From Bernardetia sp. MNP-M8 (GTDB lineage Bacteria; Bacteroidota; Bacteroidia; Cytophagales; Bernardetiaceae): a DNA stretch of 64,000 nucleotides. Below are positions 53,780-63,254 of the stretch, one piece after another. The notes below the pieces were generated by a model. It had not been told where the DNA came from, searched no databases, and saw only the letters and a list, made by a program, of their open reading frames with translations. Position 1 is the first letter of the stretch. Each line of letters begins with the position of its first letter. The stretch lies in NCBI RefSeq assembly GCF_037126285.1, contig NZ_CP147012.1, forward strand, positions 310,001 through 374,000, in the 5' to 3' direction. Both the position numbers and the translations under genes were made by a program.

Positions 53780-54652
53780 ATGAAAACAGGAGTTATTTTG
53801 GCGATTACAGCCGTAGCAGCAATAGGAGGAGGATATGCAGTAGCAACTTCCGAAAATGAAAAAATTAAAAAACTGATAGGGAAAGGAAAAATAGAGCCAG
53901 TAAAGACAATTCCACCAAGAACAAATACGAGTTACAATAGTGGATCATCTTATAGTTCAGCAAGTGGCATCACTTCAAGAAGTCCAAAAGCTGATATTAT
54001 TCGTTTGCAACAGGCTCTTATTGCAGCAGGTCATTTACCAGCTACACAAAAGACAAAAAGTGGTGCAACAGTATCAAGTGCTGACGGAATTTGGGGGACT
54101 ATGACCAGTACAGCATTAGCAAAAGCAGGATTAAGTTCTCCAGTAACAGAAGCTCAACTCAATTCTATCAAAAAAGGGAGCAGCTCATCAAGTTCTGTAA
54201 ATGAATCACACGCTGATATTGCTTCTTACATTGCTAAAGAAATGAGGTCTTTCACAACAAACTATGATGGTATCTTATCTAAATTAAAAGATAAAACCTC
54301 TAGTGAAATTAAATCTATTGATGCAGCTTATCGTCAGTATAGTTCGAAAGGATTGAAGAAAGATTTTGAAACAACTGATAAAGGTGGAAAAGTATCATGG
54401 GACACGCTCAACTCACAGGCTATCCGTGATATTTTAAATGATTCTGGATTATCTGGAGTAGGTTATGGAATGGTACGTACAAGAAAAACCTGTACAATCC
54501 AAGACCCAAAAGGAAATGTAGTCGTAGGCAAAGATGTTATTTTGGGTAAAGTGATTGCAAAAGAAAAACACCCAAACGGCAAAGTATATATTCAAACTAT
54601 CAACGGAGGACAAGTAATTGCTAATCCGAATGACCTTATAGACCATAATTAA
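53780..54652 (+). CDS. membrane-anchored peptidoglycan-binding protein
   Basis: 290 residues. An N-terminal glycine-rich span (ILAITAVAAIGGGYAVA) and a Ser/Thr linker lead to a PG_binding_1-like domain (~70-125: IIRLQQALIAAGHLPATQ, ADGIWGTMTSTALAKAGL), then a helical domain with annexin-like pattern and a C-terminal KOW/SH3-like beta segment (VVGKDVILGKVIAKEKHPNGKVYIQTINGG). Likely anchors a particle or enzyme to the cell wall. Confidence 0.7.
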   Translation: MKTGVILAITAVAAIGGGYAVATSENEKIKKLIGKGKIEPVKTIPPRTNTSYNSGSSYSSASGITSRSPKADIIRLQQALIAAGHLPATQKTKSGATVSSADGIWGTMTSTALAKAGLSSPVTEAQLNSIKKGSSSSSSVNESHADIASYIAKEMRSFTTNYDGILSKLKDKTSSEIKSIDAAYRQYSSKGLKKDFETTDKGGKVSWDTLNSQAIRDILNDSGLSGVGYGMVRTRKTCTIQDPKGNVVVGKDVILGKVIAKEKHPNGKVYIQTINGGQVIANPNDLIDHN

Positions 54653-54654
54653 AA

Positions 54655-54765
54655 ATGGAAAAGAAACACACAAAAACGGACACCGTTTTAGAAATTTTAT
54701 CTTATGCTATTCCAGTAGGACTAGGAATAAGACTGATTAAAATAGCTTTATCGCCTAAAAAATAA
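54655..54765 (+). CDS. 36-residue membrane microprotein
   Basis: MEKKHTKTDT, then a hydrophobic segment (VLEILSYAIPVGLGIRLIKIAL) and a SPKK tail. It fills exactly the gap between two late genes (2 bases before, 4 after). The tight fit supports it despite its size. Small membrane virion proteins of this kind are usual in membrane-containing tailless phages. Confidence 0.6.
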   Translation: MEKKHTKTDTVLEILSYAIPVGLGIRLIKIALSPKK

Positions 54766-54769
54766 TTGT

Positions 54770-55438
54770 ATGCTTCTTCCTACATTTTTAAAAAAGTCTA
54801 AATGGAAAGTAAACGAAAGACCGTATGAATTGAATTTGGTCGGTTTTCGTTCTACGAACACCAAGGCAAACCGTTTTGATGATACGTTTGTGTGTTTTTT
54901 TAAAAATAGAAATGGATTTTGGGAAATAAACAGATACGACTGTACAACTGATACAGGAACATATTGGTTGAAAAATCCTATGACAGAAGGAGGAACAGCA
55001 ATGCTTCAAGCAGGACAATATGTAAATGCTTATCAACTCGGTTCGCATCGTGGTAAATATGAAGCTCTTGTTCAGCGTGGCGAGGTTCTAATCCGAAGAG
55101 ATTATAATAAAGATAATCGTTTGGATTTTATGAATGGTAAGTTGATGAAAGGTTATTACGGCATCAACATTCATAGAGCGAGTAGCAACGGTACAACAAA
55201 GTTTGTAGATGAGTATAGTGCAGGTTGCCAAGTTCTAGCAAATGCCAATGATTTCAATGAACTTATCTCACTTGCAAGGAATCATGCAAATATGTATGGT
55301 AATCAATTTACTTATGGACTGATTGATAACCGAATGCAACAACGTACAATACTAAGAAGAACGGCATATGCTACTAGCCTTTTTGCATTAGGAGCTGTCG
55401 GTTTGAGTATCTACGAAAAGCAAAAATTAGTAGCTTAA
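54770..55438 (+). CDS. L,D-transpeptidase-like (YkuD-type) cysteine enzyme with C-terminal span
   Basis: 222 residues. GYYGINIHRAS and, some 15 residues later, EYSAGCQVLAN reproduce the His...S-x-G-C spacing of YkuD catalytic motifs, with Cys as nucleophile. The C-terminus has a hydrophobic helix (YATSLFALGAVGLSI) and a short tail, so it is membrane-bound. Would act on peptidoglycan stem peptides. Third wall-directed protein of the operon. Confidence 0.65.
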   Translation: MLLPTFLKKSKWKVNERPYELNLVGFRSTNTKANRFDDTFVCFFKNRNGFWEINRYDCTTDTGTYWLKNPMTEGGTAMLQAGQYVNAYQLGSHRGKYEALVQRGEVLIRRDYNKDNRLDFMNGKLMKGYYGINIHRASSNGTTKFVDEYSAGCQVLANANDFNELISLARNHANMYGNQFTYGLIDNRMQQRTILRRTAYATSLFALGAVGLSIYEKQKLVA

Positions 55439-55543
55439 AAATCCCTCCCCAAAGCACTAAAAGATAACTTCCTATAAATGAAATTTTGGGTGAAGTGTTT
55501 AGAGAAATTCAACTTATTTTTTATTAAAAAAACTATCAAAATC

Positions 55544-56425
55544 ATGTCATATTCAGAAAGACAAATTATTTCTATTGAAGAGTTAGGAAGAAGATATAAT
55601 CCAAATAACAATCTTTTAGATTCGGTTATTCAAACAGGTATTTCTCAAAAGTTATTGCCAGACAATTTTCGAAGTATAATTGGTAGAAATACTGATACTT
55701 CGGTATGGCGAGCATCATATAGCAGAGCTGAAGATAATGGATTCGTGTTTGCGAAATATGGCGAGCCAGATACAGACTTCTACAAAAGTTTTTCCAAAAG
55801 AACTGATACACAGATTATGAATACAAATATTTCTATTTGGAAAAATAAGATGTATAGAAGTTTTTATTCGCAAGCTATTGTTTCTTTAAATAAAGTAAGA
55901 GAATCTGCACCTTCTCTAATTCCTACTTTCTCAAAAATATTTATGTACATACTTCGCAATAAAATTGGTATTTCTGAGAAGATACAGAAAGTTGTCATGC
56001 AGAATAGTGGATTAAGTGGTCTTAGTGGTGGACAAATCGCACCAAAGGATAATAAGTGGGTGAAACCAGTTGCAGTCGTAGCGATTGTAGGAACTGTTCT
56101 TGGTGTTGGCGTTTGGAAAAAAGACGAAATCATGGCAGCCGTGAGTGGTAAAAAATCAAAATCTGTAAATGGTCTTGATGGATTAGACGGAACGAAAAAG
56201 AAAGGCAAAAAAGCTACTTCAAGAAAAGGAAAAAAAGGAAAAGGCTTAGGCAATGCAGGAATGACAAAAATAAAAGCCATTCAAGCAAGAGCTAGAAAAC
56301 TGCAAAAAGAAAGTGGCTACACCATGAAAAATGTGAAGGAAATAGAATTTAAAAACACTAGACAGAGCCGTCCAAAATTGTCATGGCAAGATGCCTTGAA
56401 ACGTGCAGCTAGAGAATTAAGATAA
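55544..56425 (+). CDS. membrane late protein with NGLDGLDG motif and basic tail
   Basis: 293 residues from the ATG after AAAACTATCAAAATC; an in-frame ATG at 55478 would add 22 residues. Helical N-terminal half, SGLSGLSGG near 156-164, a membrane span (VAVVAIVGTVLGVGVW), then VNGLDGLDGTKKK at 208-220 followed by a basic tail and helical end. The order span, motif, basic tail repeats that of the transglutaminase-like gene. Overlaps the methylase gene by one base. Confidence 0.65.
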   Translation: MSYSERQIISIEELGRRYNPNNNLLDSVIQTGISQKLLPDNFRSIIGRNTDTSVWRASYSRAEDNGFVFAKYGEPDTDFYKSFSKRTDTQIMNTNISIWKNKMYRSFYSQAIVSLNKVRESAPSLIPTFSKIFMYILRNKIGISEKIQKVVMQNSGLSGLSGGQIAPKDNKWVKPVAVVAIVGTVLGVGVWKKDEIMAAVSGKKSKSVNGLDGLDGTKKKGKKATSRKGKKGKGLGNAGMTKIKAIQARARKLQKESGYTMKNVKEIEFKNTRQSRPKLSWQDALKRAARELR

Positions 56426-57078
56426 TGGAATACAACGAAGGAAAACGAACAGGCAAACAGAAGCTAAACGCATTTTTTACTCCAGAACAAATCTGTGAAC
56501 AAATGTGGGAATTGGCAAAAGTTCATGGGTATGATGGTGGTTCTGTCTTAGAGCCGTCCGTCGGAACAGGAAATATGATTGTTCATGCTCTAGATAAAAG
56601 TAAAGTAGTAGGTTTGGAAACCGAAATAGAATATTTTGAAACAGTAACAAAACGTTTCCCTACCTCTACTTTTCATAATCTGTTCTTCGAACAACTTTTT
56701 TTACAACCTCCACGCTATCGTAGCGATTATGCAGGAAATACGACATGGCTTGCAGGTTATCCTTTCTCGCTCATAATCGGAAATCCTCCTTATGGAAAAT
56801 TTACAGGTCGTTGGGCATCGTATTTTCCACGCAAAGGAGAGCCAAAGATGTCCAGTTATGAATTTTTCTTTATTTGGTACGGATTGAAACTACTCAAAAA
56901 AGAGGGTTTGTTAGTGTATATCGTTCCTCAAAACCTTCTCAATACAGGTTTTACAGCCTACAAAAAAGAAAAAGAAGCTATCCTAAAAGTAGCCAACATT
57001 ATAGATGGTTATGAAATGGGAAGCCTTTTCAAAGACACTAAAGTTCCTACTCATATTATCGTACTCAAAAAGAAATAA
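56425..57078 (+). CDS. N6-adenine DNA methyltransferase
   Basis: 217 residues. SAM motif I EPSVGTGNM (~40-48) and catalytic NPPYGKF (~118-124), as in Eco57I/TaqI-type methylases, but short and with no own recognition domain visible. Its neighbour 200 bases on is a very large helicase; in P1 phage DarB and in some conjugative elements such domains are fused and protect incoming DNA from type I restriction. That role here is inferred. Confidence 0.85.
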   Translation: MEYNEGKRTGKQKLNAFFTPEQICEQMWELAKVHGYDGGSVLEPSVGTGNMIVHALDKSKVVGLETEIEYFETVTKRFPTSTFHNLFFEQLFLQPPRYRSDYAGNTTWLAGYPFSLIIGNPPYGKFTGRWASYFPRKGEPKMSSYEFFFIWYGLKLLKKEGLLVYIVPQNLLNTGFTAYKKEKEAILKVANIIDGYEMGSLFKDTKVPTHIIVLKKK

Positions 57079-57083
57079 ATTTT

Positions 57084-57287
57084 ATGGAACGTGAAGTCCG
57101 AATAGCAATAAAAAACGCATTAGACAAATGCAATGAAACAAAAACACCTAAAATCTGTGAGTTAAAAAGCACCCAAAAAGGCTATCTAAAAGTAGAATCT
57201 GACATTTTGGGCATCATGCTCAAAAATAATCTTAGTCCTTCCGAAGCTATTGCTCATGTTGAAAACTACTTAAATGATGTCGTCTAA
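57084..57287 (+). CDS. small protein between methylase and helicase
   Basis: 67 residues, helical, charged; five bases after the methylase stop and overlapping the helicase start by 14. Unknown, probably cotranslated with both. Confidence 0.5.
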   Translation: MEREVRIAIKNALDKCNETKTPKICELKSTQKGYLKVESDILGIMLKNNLSPSEAIAHVENYLNDVV

Positions 57288-60200
57288 TTATTATAGTGAA
57301 CGTATTGGTCTTATCAATCATATTTCTGCAAAAATGCAACGATATGGACAACATAAGGATAAAGAAACAGCACAGGACTATAAAGCATTGCAGTACGGTT
57401 TTATATCTGATTTTGTTCGTTCACAGTACAAAAAAGAGTTAGAAGAACTAGAATCAAAATATGATAAATCGGTAGAGCCTACACCAGAAGAGTTGTGCAG
57501 TTATGGAAACTTCTTTATAAAAAATCCCAATAAAACAGTAGGCAAAAAATTCCTTTCTACTTCATTTTACTTCTCTGTTCAGTCAAAGGCTACTTTACAG
57601 GAAAGTGTAGAAATGCTAAAGAGAAATATAGCGATTGAAAAATTAAAACTCATACAAGGCAAAAAAGGTACAGTTTCGCAACGAAACATAGACCTTTTTA
57701 TGAATAAAAAGCCAGAAGACGATAATCAGCAAAAAATAAAACTCAAAATGAAAGCAAAAGCCTTACAGTTACGTCGTAAACGTGCCTTAGCATTACTCAA
57801 AATGGAATCAAAAGGATTGAGTGGTTTGGACGGTATTTTAGGTTGTTTAGGAGAAGTAGATAAAAAAGGTATTGAAAGTAATAGGAGCAAATTGGCTCAA
57901 CTTATAGCAAAAGAAACGGATAGTAAAAAACTGATAAATACCTTTGAGGATAATTTTAAAAGGTATAATCAAGGAATTACCTTATCAGAAATCAAAGCAT
58001 GGGTTTGGTACAAACAAAGTCAAGGCAGTCCGATGCGTGGTTGGGAAAAATACTTTATCAAAACAACTGGAAAAGTAGAAGAGGTACTCGTAACTACTCA
58101 ACCTACACGTATCAAAGACAACCGTTTTGTTGATGAAACAACTGTTCCATCTGGGTCAATTTTAGGGAAACCTACTCGTTTCAAAAATCAATACGGTAAA
58201 GATAATTATGTAATTTTCACGGATAAAGAAGGTAGTTTAAAATGGGTAAACAAATCGCATGTTAAAGTAGAGCGTACACAAGCTACGGCAGACCCAAAAG
58301 AAATAGATAAATTAATTAAAGAAGGTGTCCTGTTTTTTGGAGAAGCTGACCTTTTGCCTTTGCCACTTTACACCTTTGGCAATATCTATGATAAAATACT
58401 CGCACTTGAAACGCATAAAGAAAAGATTGTATCTGAATATGGACAAGCTATATATGATAACCATGTTCGTGTTTTAGAAGAAGCAAAACCTCGCTCTTTA
58501 TCTGTACTCAACCCAGATTCAACCAAACGTTTAAAAATTCTACCTTTTTCAGAGTTTGCACTCAAATACACCGTAGAAGAAGATAAAGACGGAAATCCAG
58601 TAGAAAAAAACCTAAATGAGTTTTTTAAAACGTGGTTAAACAGAAATGCTAATCTGATAGAAGTTGATGGTATTTCAGTAAGAAATATTATAGATATTTA
58701 TTTAGATGGAGGAAGAAAGCCAAAAGAAGAAAAAGAGTTTTTAGAAAAATACACACGAGAAGAAGGGGATAGGTTATTTGATATTTTCCTAAACAAAGGA
58801 ATATCTATCAATGACCAAAAACGTTTAGATATGTCTTGGAACAGACAATACAACGGTTTTGCAAAACTCAATTATAAAAGAGTTCCTATTGGATTAGCTA
58901 CCTGTGCATTATTTAAAGGAATGCCTTTAACTTTCATGGACGCTCAACGAGAAGCGATTGCATTTATTGATGCAACAGGTTCTGGGTGTTTAGGGTATGA
59001 TGTAGGTGTTGGTAAAACAATGGCTGCGATTCTTATTGCAGCACAAAATATTCAGAATGGAACGTATTTACGCCCTTTAATCGTAGTTCCTAAGCCTACG
59101 TATCAAAAATGGATAAATGAAATTGTTGGATATACTGACAAAAAAGGAAACTTCATTGAGGGCATTCTTTCTCATTTAGACATAAAAATCAATTCACTTG
59201 GAAACATGGGAAAAGGATATATCAATCCAAAAACCATAAACAAACAAGTAGAAGAAGGTAGTGTATCAATCGTTACGTATGAAGGACTAGCAAAAATTGG
59301 TTTTTCTGAAAGTTTAGAAGAAGAATTATTTAGCTCACTCGCTAAAATTCTACTTCATGTTGATGATAACGATACTGAAACCGAACGAGAAAAAGAAAAA
59401 CAATTCGAAAGGTTGCGTTATCTAATTGGACGTAGTGCAAAAGGTACTATTGCTGATATAGATGTGATGGGTTTTGATTCTATTTTTGTAGATGAAGCAC
59501 ACAATTTCAGAAATGTTTTTGCTTATGTTCCAGCACAGGAAGGTACAAAACGATATAGTGTAAGTGGACAAGTATCTGGTAGAGCGCAATCATTATTCAT
59601 GATATGTAATTACATACAGAATAAATTTGGTGGAAATATAATTTTACTTACTGCTACACCATTTAATAACAGTCCTTTAGAAGTGTATAGTATGCTTTCT
59701 TTAATTGCACTCAATAAAATGCAAAAGGCAGGGATAGGTTCTATAACGGAGTTTATGGAAACATTTATTCAAGAAACTAGCGAATATGTAGTTTCTTCTA
59801 CAAATAGTTTGAAGCAACGACCTGTTGTAAAATCATTTCAAAATAAGCGTTCATTACAGTCTTTAGTTTTCAATTATATCAACTTTAAGACTGGAGAAGA
59901 TGCAGGTGTTCGTCGTCCTGTTAAGATAAATTTACCTAGACTTTCCTACAAAGATACAAATGGAAATGTAGTTCAGTTAGCACCAAAAGACCAAATAACA
60001 ACCTATTTGGAAATGACTGAACTTCAAAAGATTTATCAAGAGCAAGCCATAAGAATTGCAGAGAGTGGAAGTGGACTGAAAGAACGTGGTGCAAATACGC
60101 TAATCGGAATGAGTTTGAGCCGTAAAAACGCTTTCAGTCCGTTTATGATAAGTAAAGACAAGCCAGAAGATTATCAAGACTTTGTTGATAATAGTCCAAA

Positions 60201-61611
60201 GATAAAATACACCATGGAGTGTATTAAATCAATCCAAGAACATCATAAAAAGACCAATACGCCTATGTCTGGTCAAATTATTTATTCCAACATAGGCAAA
60301 GATTTTTTCCCTTTTATCAAAGAATATTTAGAGAAAAAATTAGGATTCAAAACTGGTGTTACCTTAAATAACCGAAAATTTGATGAAGTAGAAATAATTA
60401 CTTCAGACGGAACAGCAGATAGAAAGGAAGCTATAAAAGAAGCGTTTCTAAATGGTACTGTAAAAGTGATCATCGGTTCTGCTACGATTAGAGAAGGGAT
60501 AGATTTGCAAAGAAAAGGAACAACTATATTTAATCTTTACCCAGATTTTAATCCTACTGATTTACGTCAATTAGAAGGTCGTATATGGCGACAAGGCAAT
60601 GAATTTGGCTATGTTCGTGTTGTTATGCCACTTGTTCAAAACTCTATGGACGTGTTTATTTTCCAAAAGCTAGAGGAAAAGTCAGCACGTATAAATGATA
60701 TTTGGTCTAAAGCTGATGACGATAGCAATGTTCTTGACCAAGAGAGCCTAAACCCAAGTGCAATCAAATACGCATTATTCACAGACTTAAAAAAATTGAC
60801 TGTATTGCGATTAGAGGAAATACAAAAGGATATATCAAAATCTAAGATAAAAATAGAAAATGAACTAAGTACCCTTTCTAAAATTGAAGCAGCACAAAAA
60901 GTAGCTAATTCTTCTAAAAGTAGAGTTATTGATAAGGTTGATTCTTTCAAAACAAAAGTAGTAAATTTTCTTGAACTTCATAAAGACACCAAAAAAGAGG
61001 AAAACGAACTCAATAAAACGATAACAAAATATAAATCTATTTTAGATTTAATTAATGTTTTTGATAAAGAAGACGATAAAGCTCTTGTCAAGTTGGGTGT
61101 CAAAATTCAACAAATAGACGATTATAGGTCATACAATTATTTTAGAGAGGACGGTAATGACCAATTAGGCTTGTTTAGGGCAGCTTTGACGATTATCTCA
61201 CAATCTAAGGATATAATTTTGAGATATGAGAGCTTAGAAAAAGCCATTGAAACTATCCAAAAGTCTTTAGATAATCAAAATGAGGAACTTAAAAAACTCA
61301 ATACGGCTGAATTTAAAAATGAAATTTTGAATGAAATAGTAGAAGAGAAAAAGAAACTCAATATTGAGGGACGTTCCCCACAAGATGCAGCGAAATACTT
61401 TGTTAGTCTAAATTATCTACTAGACTACAAAATGGCTGATGTAAATGATATAAATGGAAACCCACTTCCTACTGACAAACCAAAATCTACTCCTGTAAAA
61501 TTGCTACACGATGGTAGCAAAGACAAACTAAAAATTAAACTAAAACTGAAAGCAAAAGCACTTCAATTACGTCGTAAACGTGCCTTAGCCTTACTCAAAT
61601 TTGCAGCCTAA
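57274..61611 (+). CDS. giant SNF2/DEAD-type helicase, DarB-like, with duplicated basic motif
   Basis: 1445 residues. SF2 core: Walker A DVGVGKTMAA (~576-585), DEAHNFRN (~740), TATPFNNSP (~790), and C-terminal GSATIREGIDLQ to RQLEGRIWRQGN (~1066-1107). A basic AKALQLRRKRALALL block occurs twice, at ~157-176 (just before KGLSGLDGILG) and at the very C-terminus. The motif hydrophobic-S/D-G-L-D-G links it to the late structural proteins, so it may be packaged and processed. With the methylase it resembles the P1 DarB antirestriction pair, and the element also carries an hsdRMS system. Confidence 0.82.
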   Translation: MMSSNYYSERIGLINHISAKMQRYGQHKDKETAQDYKALQYGFISDFVRSQYKKELEELESKYDKSVEPTPEELCSYGNFFIKNPNKTVGKKFLSTSFYFSVQSKATLQESVEMLKRNIAIEKLKLIQGKKGTVSQRNIDLFMNKKPEDDNQQKIKLKMKAKALQLRRKRALALLKMESKGLSGLDGILGCLGEVDKKGIESNRSKLAQLIAKETDSKKLINTFEDNFKRYNQGITLSEIKAWVWYKQSQGSPMRGWEKYFIKTTGKVEEVLVTTQPTRIKDNRFVDETTVPSGSILGKPTRFKNQYGKDNYVIFTDKEGSLKWVNKSHVKVERTQATADPKEIDKLIKEGVLFFGEADLLPLPLYTFGNIYDKILALETHKEKIVSEYGQAIYDNHVRVLEEAKPRSLSVLNPDSTKRLKILPFSEFALKYTVEEDKDGNPVEKNLNEFFKTWLNRNANLIEVDGISVRNIIDIYLDGGRKPKEEKEFLEKYTREEGDRLFDIFLNKGISINDQKRLDMSWNRQYNGFAKLNYKRVPIGLATCALFKGMPLTFMDAQREAIAFIDATGSGCLGYDVGVGKTMAAILIAAQNIQNGTYLRPLIVVPKPTYQKWINEIVGYTDKKGNFIEGILSHLDIKINSLGNMGKGYINPKTINKQVEEGSVSIVTYEGLAKIGFSESLEEELFSSLAKILLHVDDNDTETEREKEKQFERLRYLIGRSAKGTIADIDVMGFDSIFVDEAHNFRNVFAYVPAQEGTKRYSVSGQVSGRAQSLFMICNYIQNKFGGNIILLTATPFNNSPLEVYSMLSLIALNKMQKAGIGSITEFMETFIQETSEYVVSSTNSLKQRPVVKSFQNKRSLQSLVFNYINFKTGEDAGVRRPVKINLPRLSYKDTNGNVVQLAPKDQITTYLEMTELQKIYQEQAIRIAESGSGLKERGANTLIGMSLSRKNAFSPFMISKDKPEDYQDFVDNSPKIKYTMECIKSIQEHHKKTNTPMSGQIIYSNIGKDFFPFIKEYLEKKLGFKTGVTLNNRKFDEVEIITSDGTADRKEAIKEAFLNGTVKVIIGSATIREGIDLQRKGTTIFNLYPDFNPTDLRQLEGRIWRQGNEFGYVRVVMPLVQNSMDVFIFQKLEEKSARINDIWSKADDDSNVLDQESLNPSAIKYALFTDLKKLTVLRLEEIQKDISKSKIKIENELSTLSKIEAAQKVANSSKSRVIDKVDSFKTKVVNFLELHKDTKKEENELNKTITKYKSILDLINVFDKEDDKALVKLGVKIQQIDDYRSYNYFREDGNDQLGLFRAALTIISQSKDIILRYESLEKAIETIQKSLDNQNEELKKLNTAEFKNEILNEIVEEKKKLNIEGRSPQDAAKYFVSLNYLLDYKMADVNDINGNPLPTDKPKSTPVKLLHDGSKDKLKIKLKLKAKALQLRRKRALALLKFAA

Positions 61612-63254
61612 TGACTTATCAAAACTACTTAGACAAATATAAAAGTGTCAATTTTAGTACAGCTAATTTTGATAAAGAAATTATAGAGGTGTTCAATGAT
61701 GGACATGCTATGATTACCGAATTAGCAGAAAATGGATTGTTAGAAGATGAGGAACTTCAACAGGACATCAATGAGCATTATGATTTTTTTAATGAAATGC
61801 TTAAAAAACTAGGTTCTTCTACAAAAACGAAAAAAGAGAATCCACCAAAAAAATCTTCAGTAAAAAAGGGAGCTGCACCAAAAAAGACTCCAGTAAAAAA
61901 AACACCTGTTCAGAAGGAAAAAAAAGAAAAAAAAGCAACTACTCGTAAACCAAAACAAGAAGCTACACCAAAAAAACAGTTTCCTTCTCCAAAAAATGAA
62001 TCTGAAAGTCAGCTCGCAATTACATTTGTAAAATCGTTTTTGTTGATGTTAGGAAAAGAAAAAGAACGTAAAAATGTACAAAATTTACTTAATCGTATTA
62101 ATAAAGCTGCAAGTTCACAACAAATACGAGCAAAAAGTGTGCATTCCGAACCTATCAATTATATAGCTAAAAGTTTAGTTGATGCCTTAAATTCTGATTA
62201 CAACAGGTTTAGATTTTCTTTAGATAAAGTAGGAAGTGAAGTTTTAGAGCCGTATATGAATGCAAAAGAAGCATTACCAAATGTTCTACTTCGTTCTTTC
62301 TACAACTCTCAAAACAAAAAATTTAGTAAAACACAGGCTAATCTTCTAAAACGATTAGAGAAAATTGAGGACACAGATAATCCGTTTTCGAAAGAAATTA
62401 CTGAAGCTATAAAAGTTCTCAAAAAAGCAGAACAAAACAATTCTACTATCCAAGCTACAAAAACTACATTACGAGGTTTAGAAGGCATTTGTAAAAAAAA
62501 AGCTAGTCTAAACGGTTTTGAAAAAGTAAGTAGAAAAGCTGTCATAGCAGGAGCAGCTTCTGGAGCAATTGGTGGAATGATAGGAACAGTTTTGCAACAA
62601 AGTTTAGCAGGTGTTGATGAATATCAAGATAAGTTTCTATCTGGAGAAGAAATTTTAGCAAGCAAATATACGATTGTTCCGATGTCGAAAGAGTTTGTAA
62701 AATCAGGGTATGATGGAATACCAACCGATGCAACAATATTTGTATATGGAAAGCCTAAAAATGGCAAATCTACCTACTGCATGATATTGGCAAAGGCTCT
62801 TTCTATGAATGGTAAAGTTTTATATGTTGGAAACGAACAAATACGAAAAGGAAAAGCTGTAAAATCGTTTAAAGATTTGGTACAAATTGTTGGTACTAAT
62901 CCTAACATAACCTATTCTCAACACATACCTTCAAATCTTAAAGGTTTTCCTTTTGTGATTTTAGATTCAGTCAATACATTGGATATTAGCTATGAAGAAT
63001 GGTTACAATTAAGAAAAGAGAATCCAGACACTTTCTTTGTTTTAGTTTCTCATGTTTCTGCTTCTGGTAGGTTTAGAGGAACAGAACAAATGGCACATGA
63101 TGTAGATGTTTTAGTGGAAGTGAAGAACGGTAGAGCTTATGTTACCCAAGGAAGATATGGAACAGGTGAGTTCCAAATTTTTGAAGAGAGAGAGGGAAAA
63201 AATGAAGAAAATGAATATGAATTTGAGAGAAATGAAAACTACTTAGTATTATGA
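61611..63254 (+). CDS. RadA-like P-loop ATPase with basic linker and membrane span
   Basis: 547 residues. Acidic helical start, Lys/Pro/Thr-rich linker (~75-125), helical domain, LRGLEG and LNGF (~285-303), then a glycine-rich membrane span (309-327). The last 200 residues are a RecA/RadA-like core: Walker A GKPKNGKST (380-388), Walker B FVILDSVN (~447-454), SHVSASGRFRGTEQMAHDVD, and a RYG end like RadA's RFG. Could drive DNA packaging or entry at a membrane; a repair role is the alternative. It carries the same LNG border before a span. Confidence 0.72.
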   Translation: MTYQNYLDKYKSVNFSTANFDKEIIEVFNDGHAMITELAENGLLEDEELQQDINEHYDFFNEMLKKLGSSTKTKKENPPKKSSVKKGAAPKKTPVKKTPVQKEKKEKKATTRKPKQEATPKKQFPSPKNESESQLAITFVKSFLLMLGKEKERKNVQNLLNRINKAASSQQIRAKSVHSEPINYIAKSLVDALNSDYNRFRFSLDKVGSEVLEPYMNAKEALPNVLLRSFYNSQNKKFSKTQANLLKRLEKIEDTDNPFSKEITEAIKVLKKAEQNNSTIQATKTTLRGLEGICKKKASLNGFEKVSRKAVIAGAASGAIGGMIGTVLQQSLAGVDEYQDKFLSGEEILASKYTIVPMSKEFVKSGYDGIPTDATIFVYGKPKNGKSTYCMILAKALSMNGKVLYVGNEQIRKGKAVKSFKDLVQIVGTNPNITYSQHIPSNLKGFPFVILDSVNTLDISYEEWLQLRKENPDTFFVLVSHVSASGRFRGTEQMAHDVDVLVEVKNGRAYVTQGRYGTGEFQIFEEREGKNEENEYEFERNENYLVL

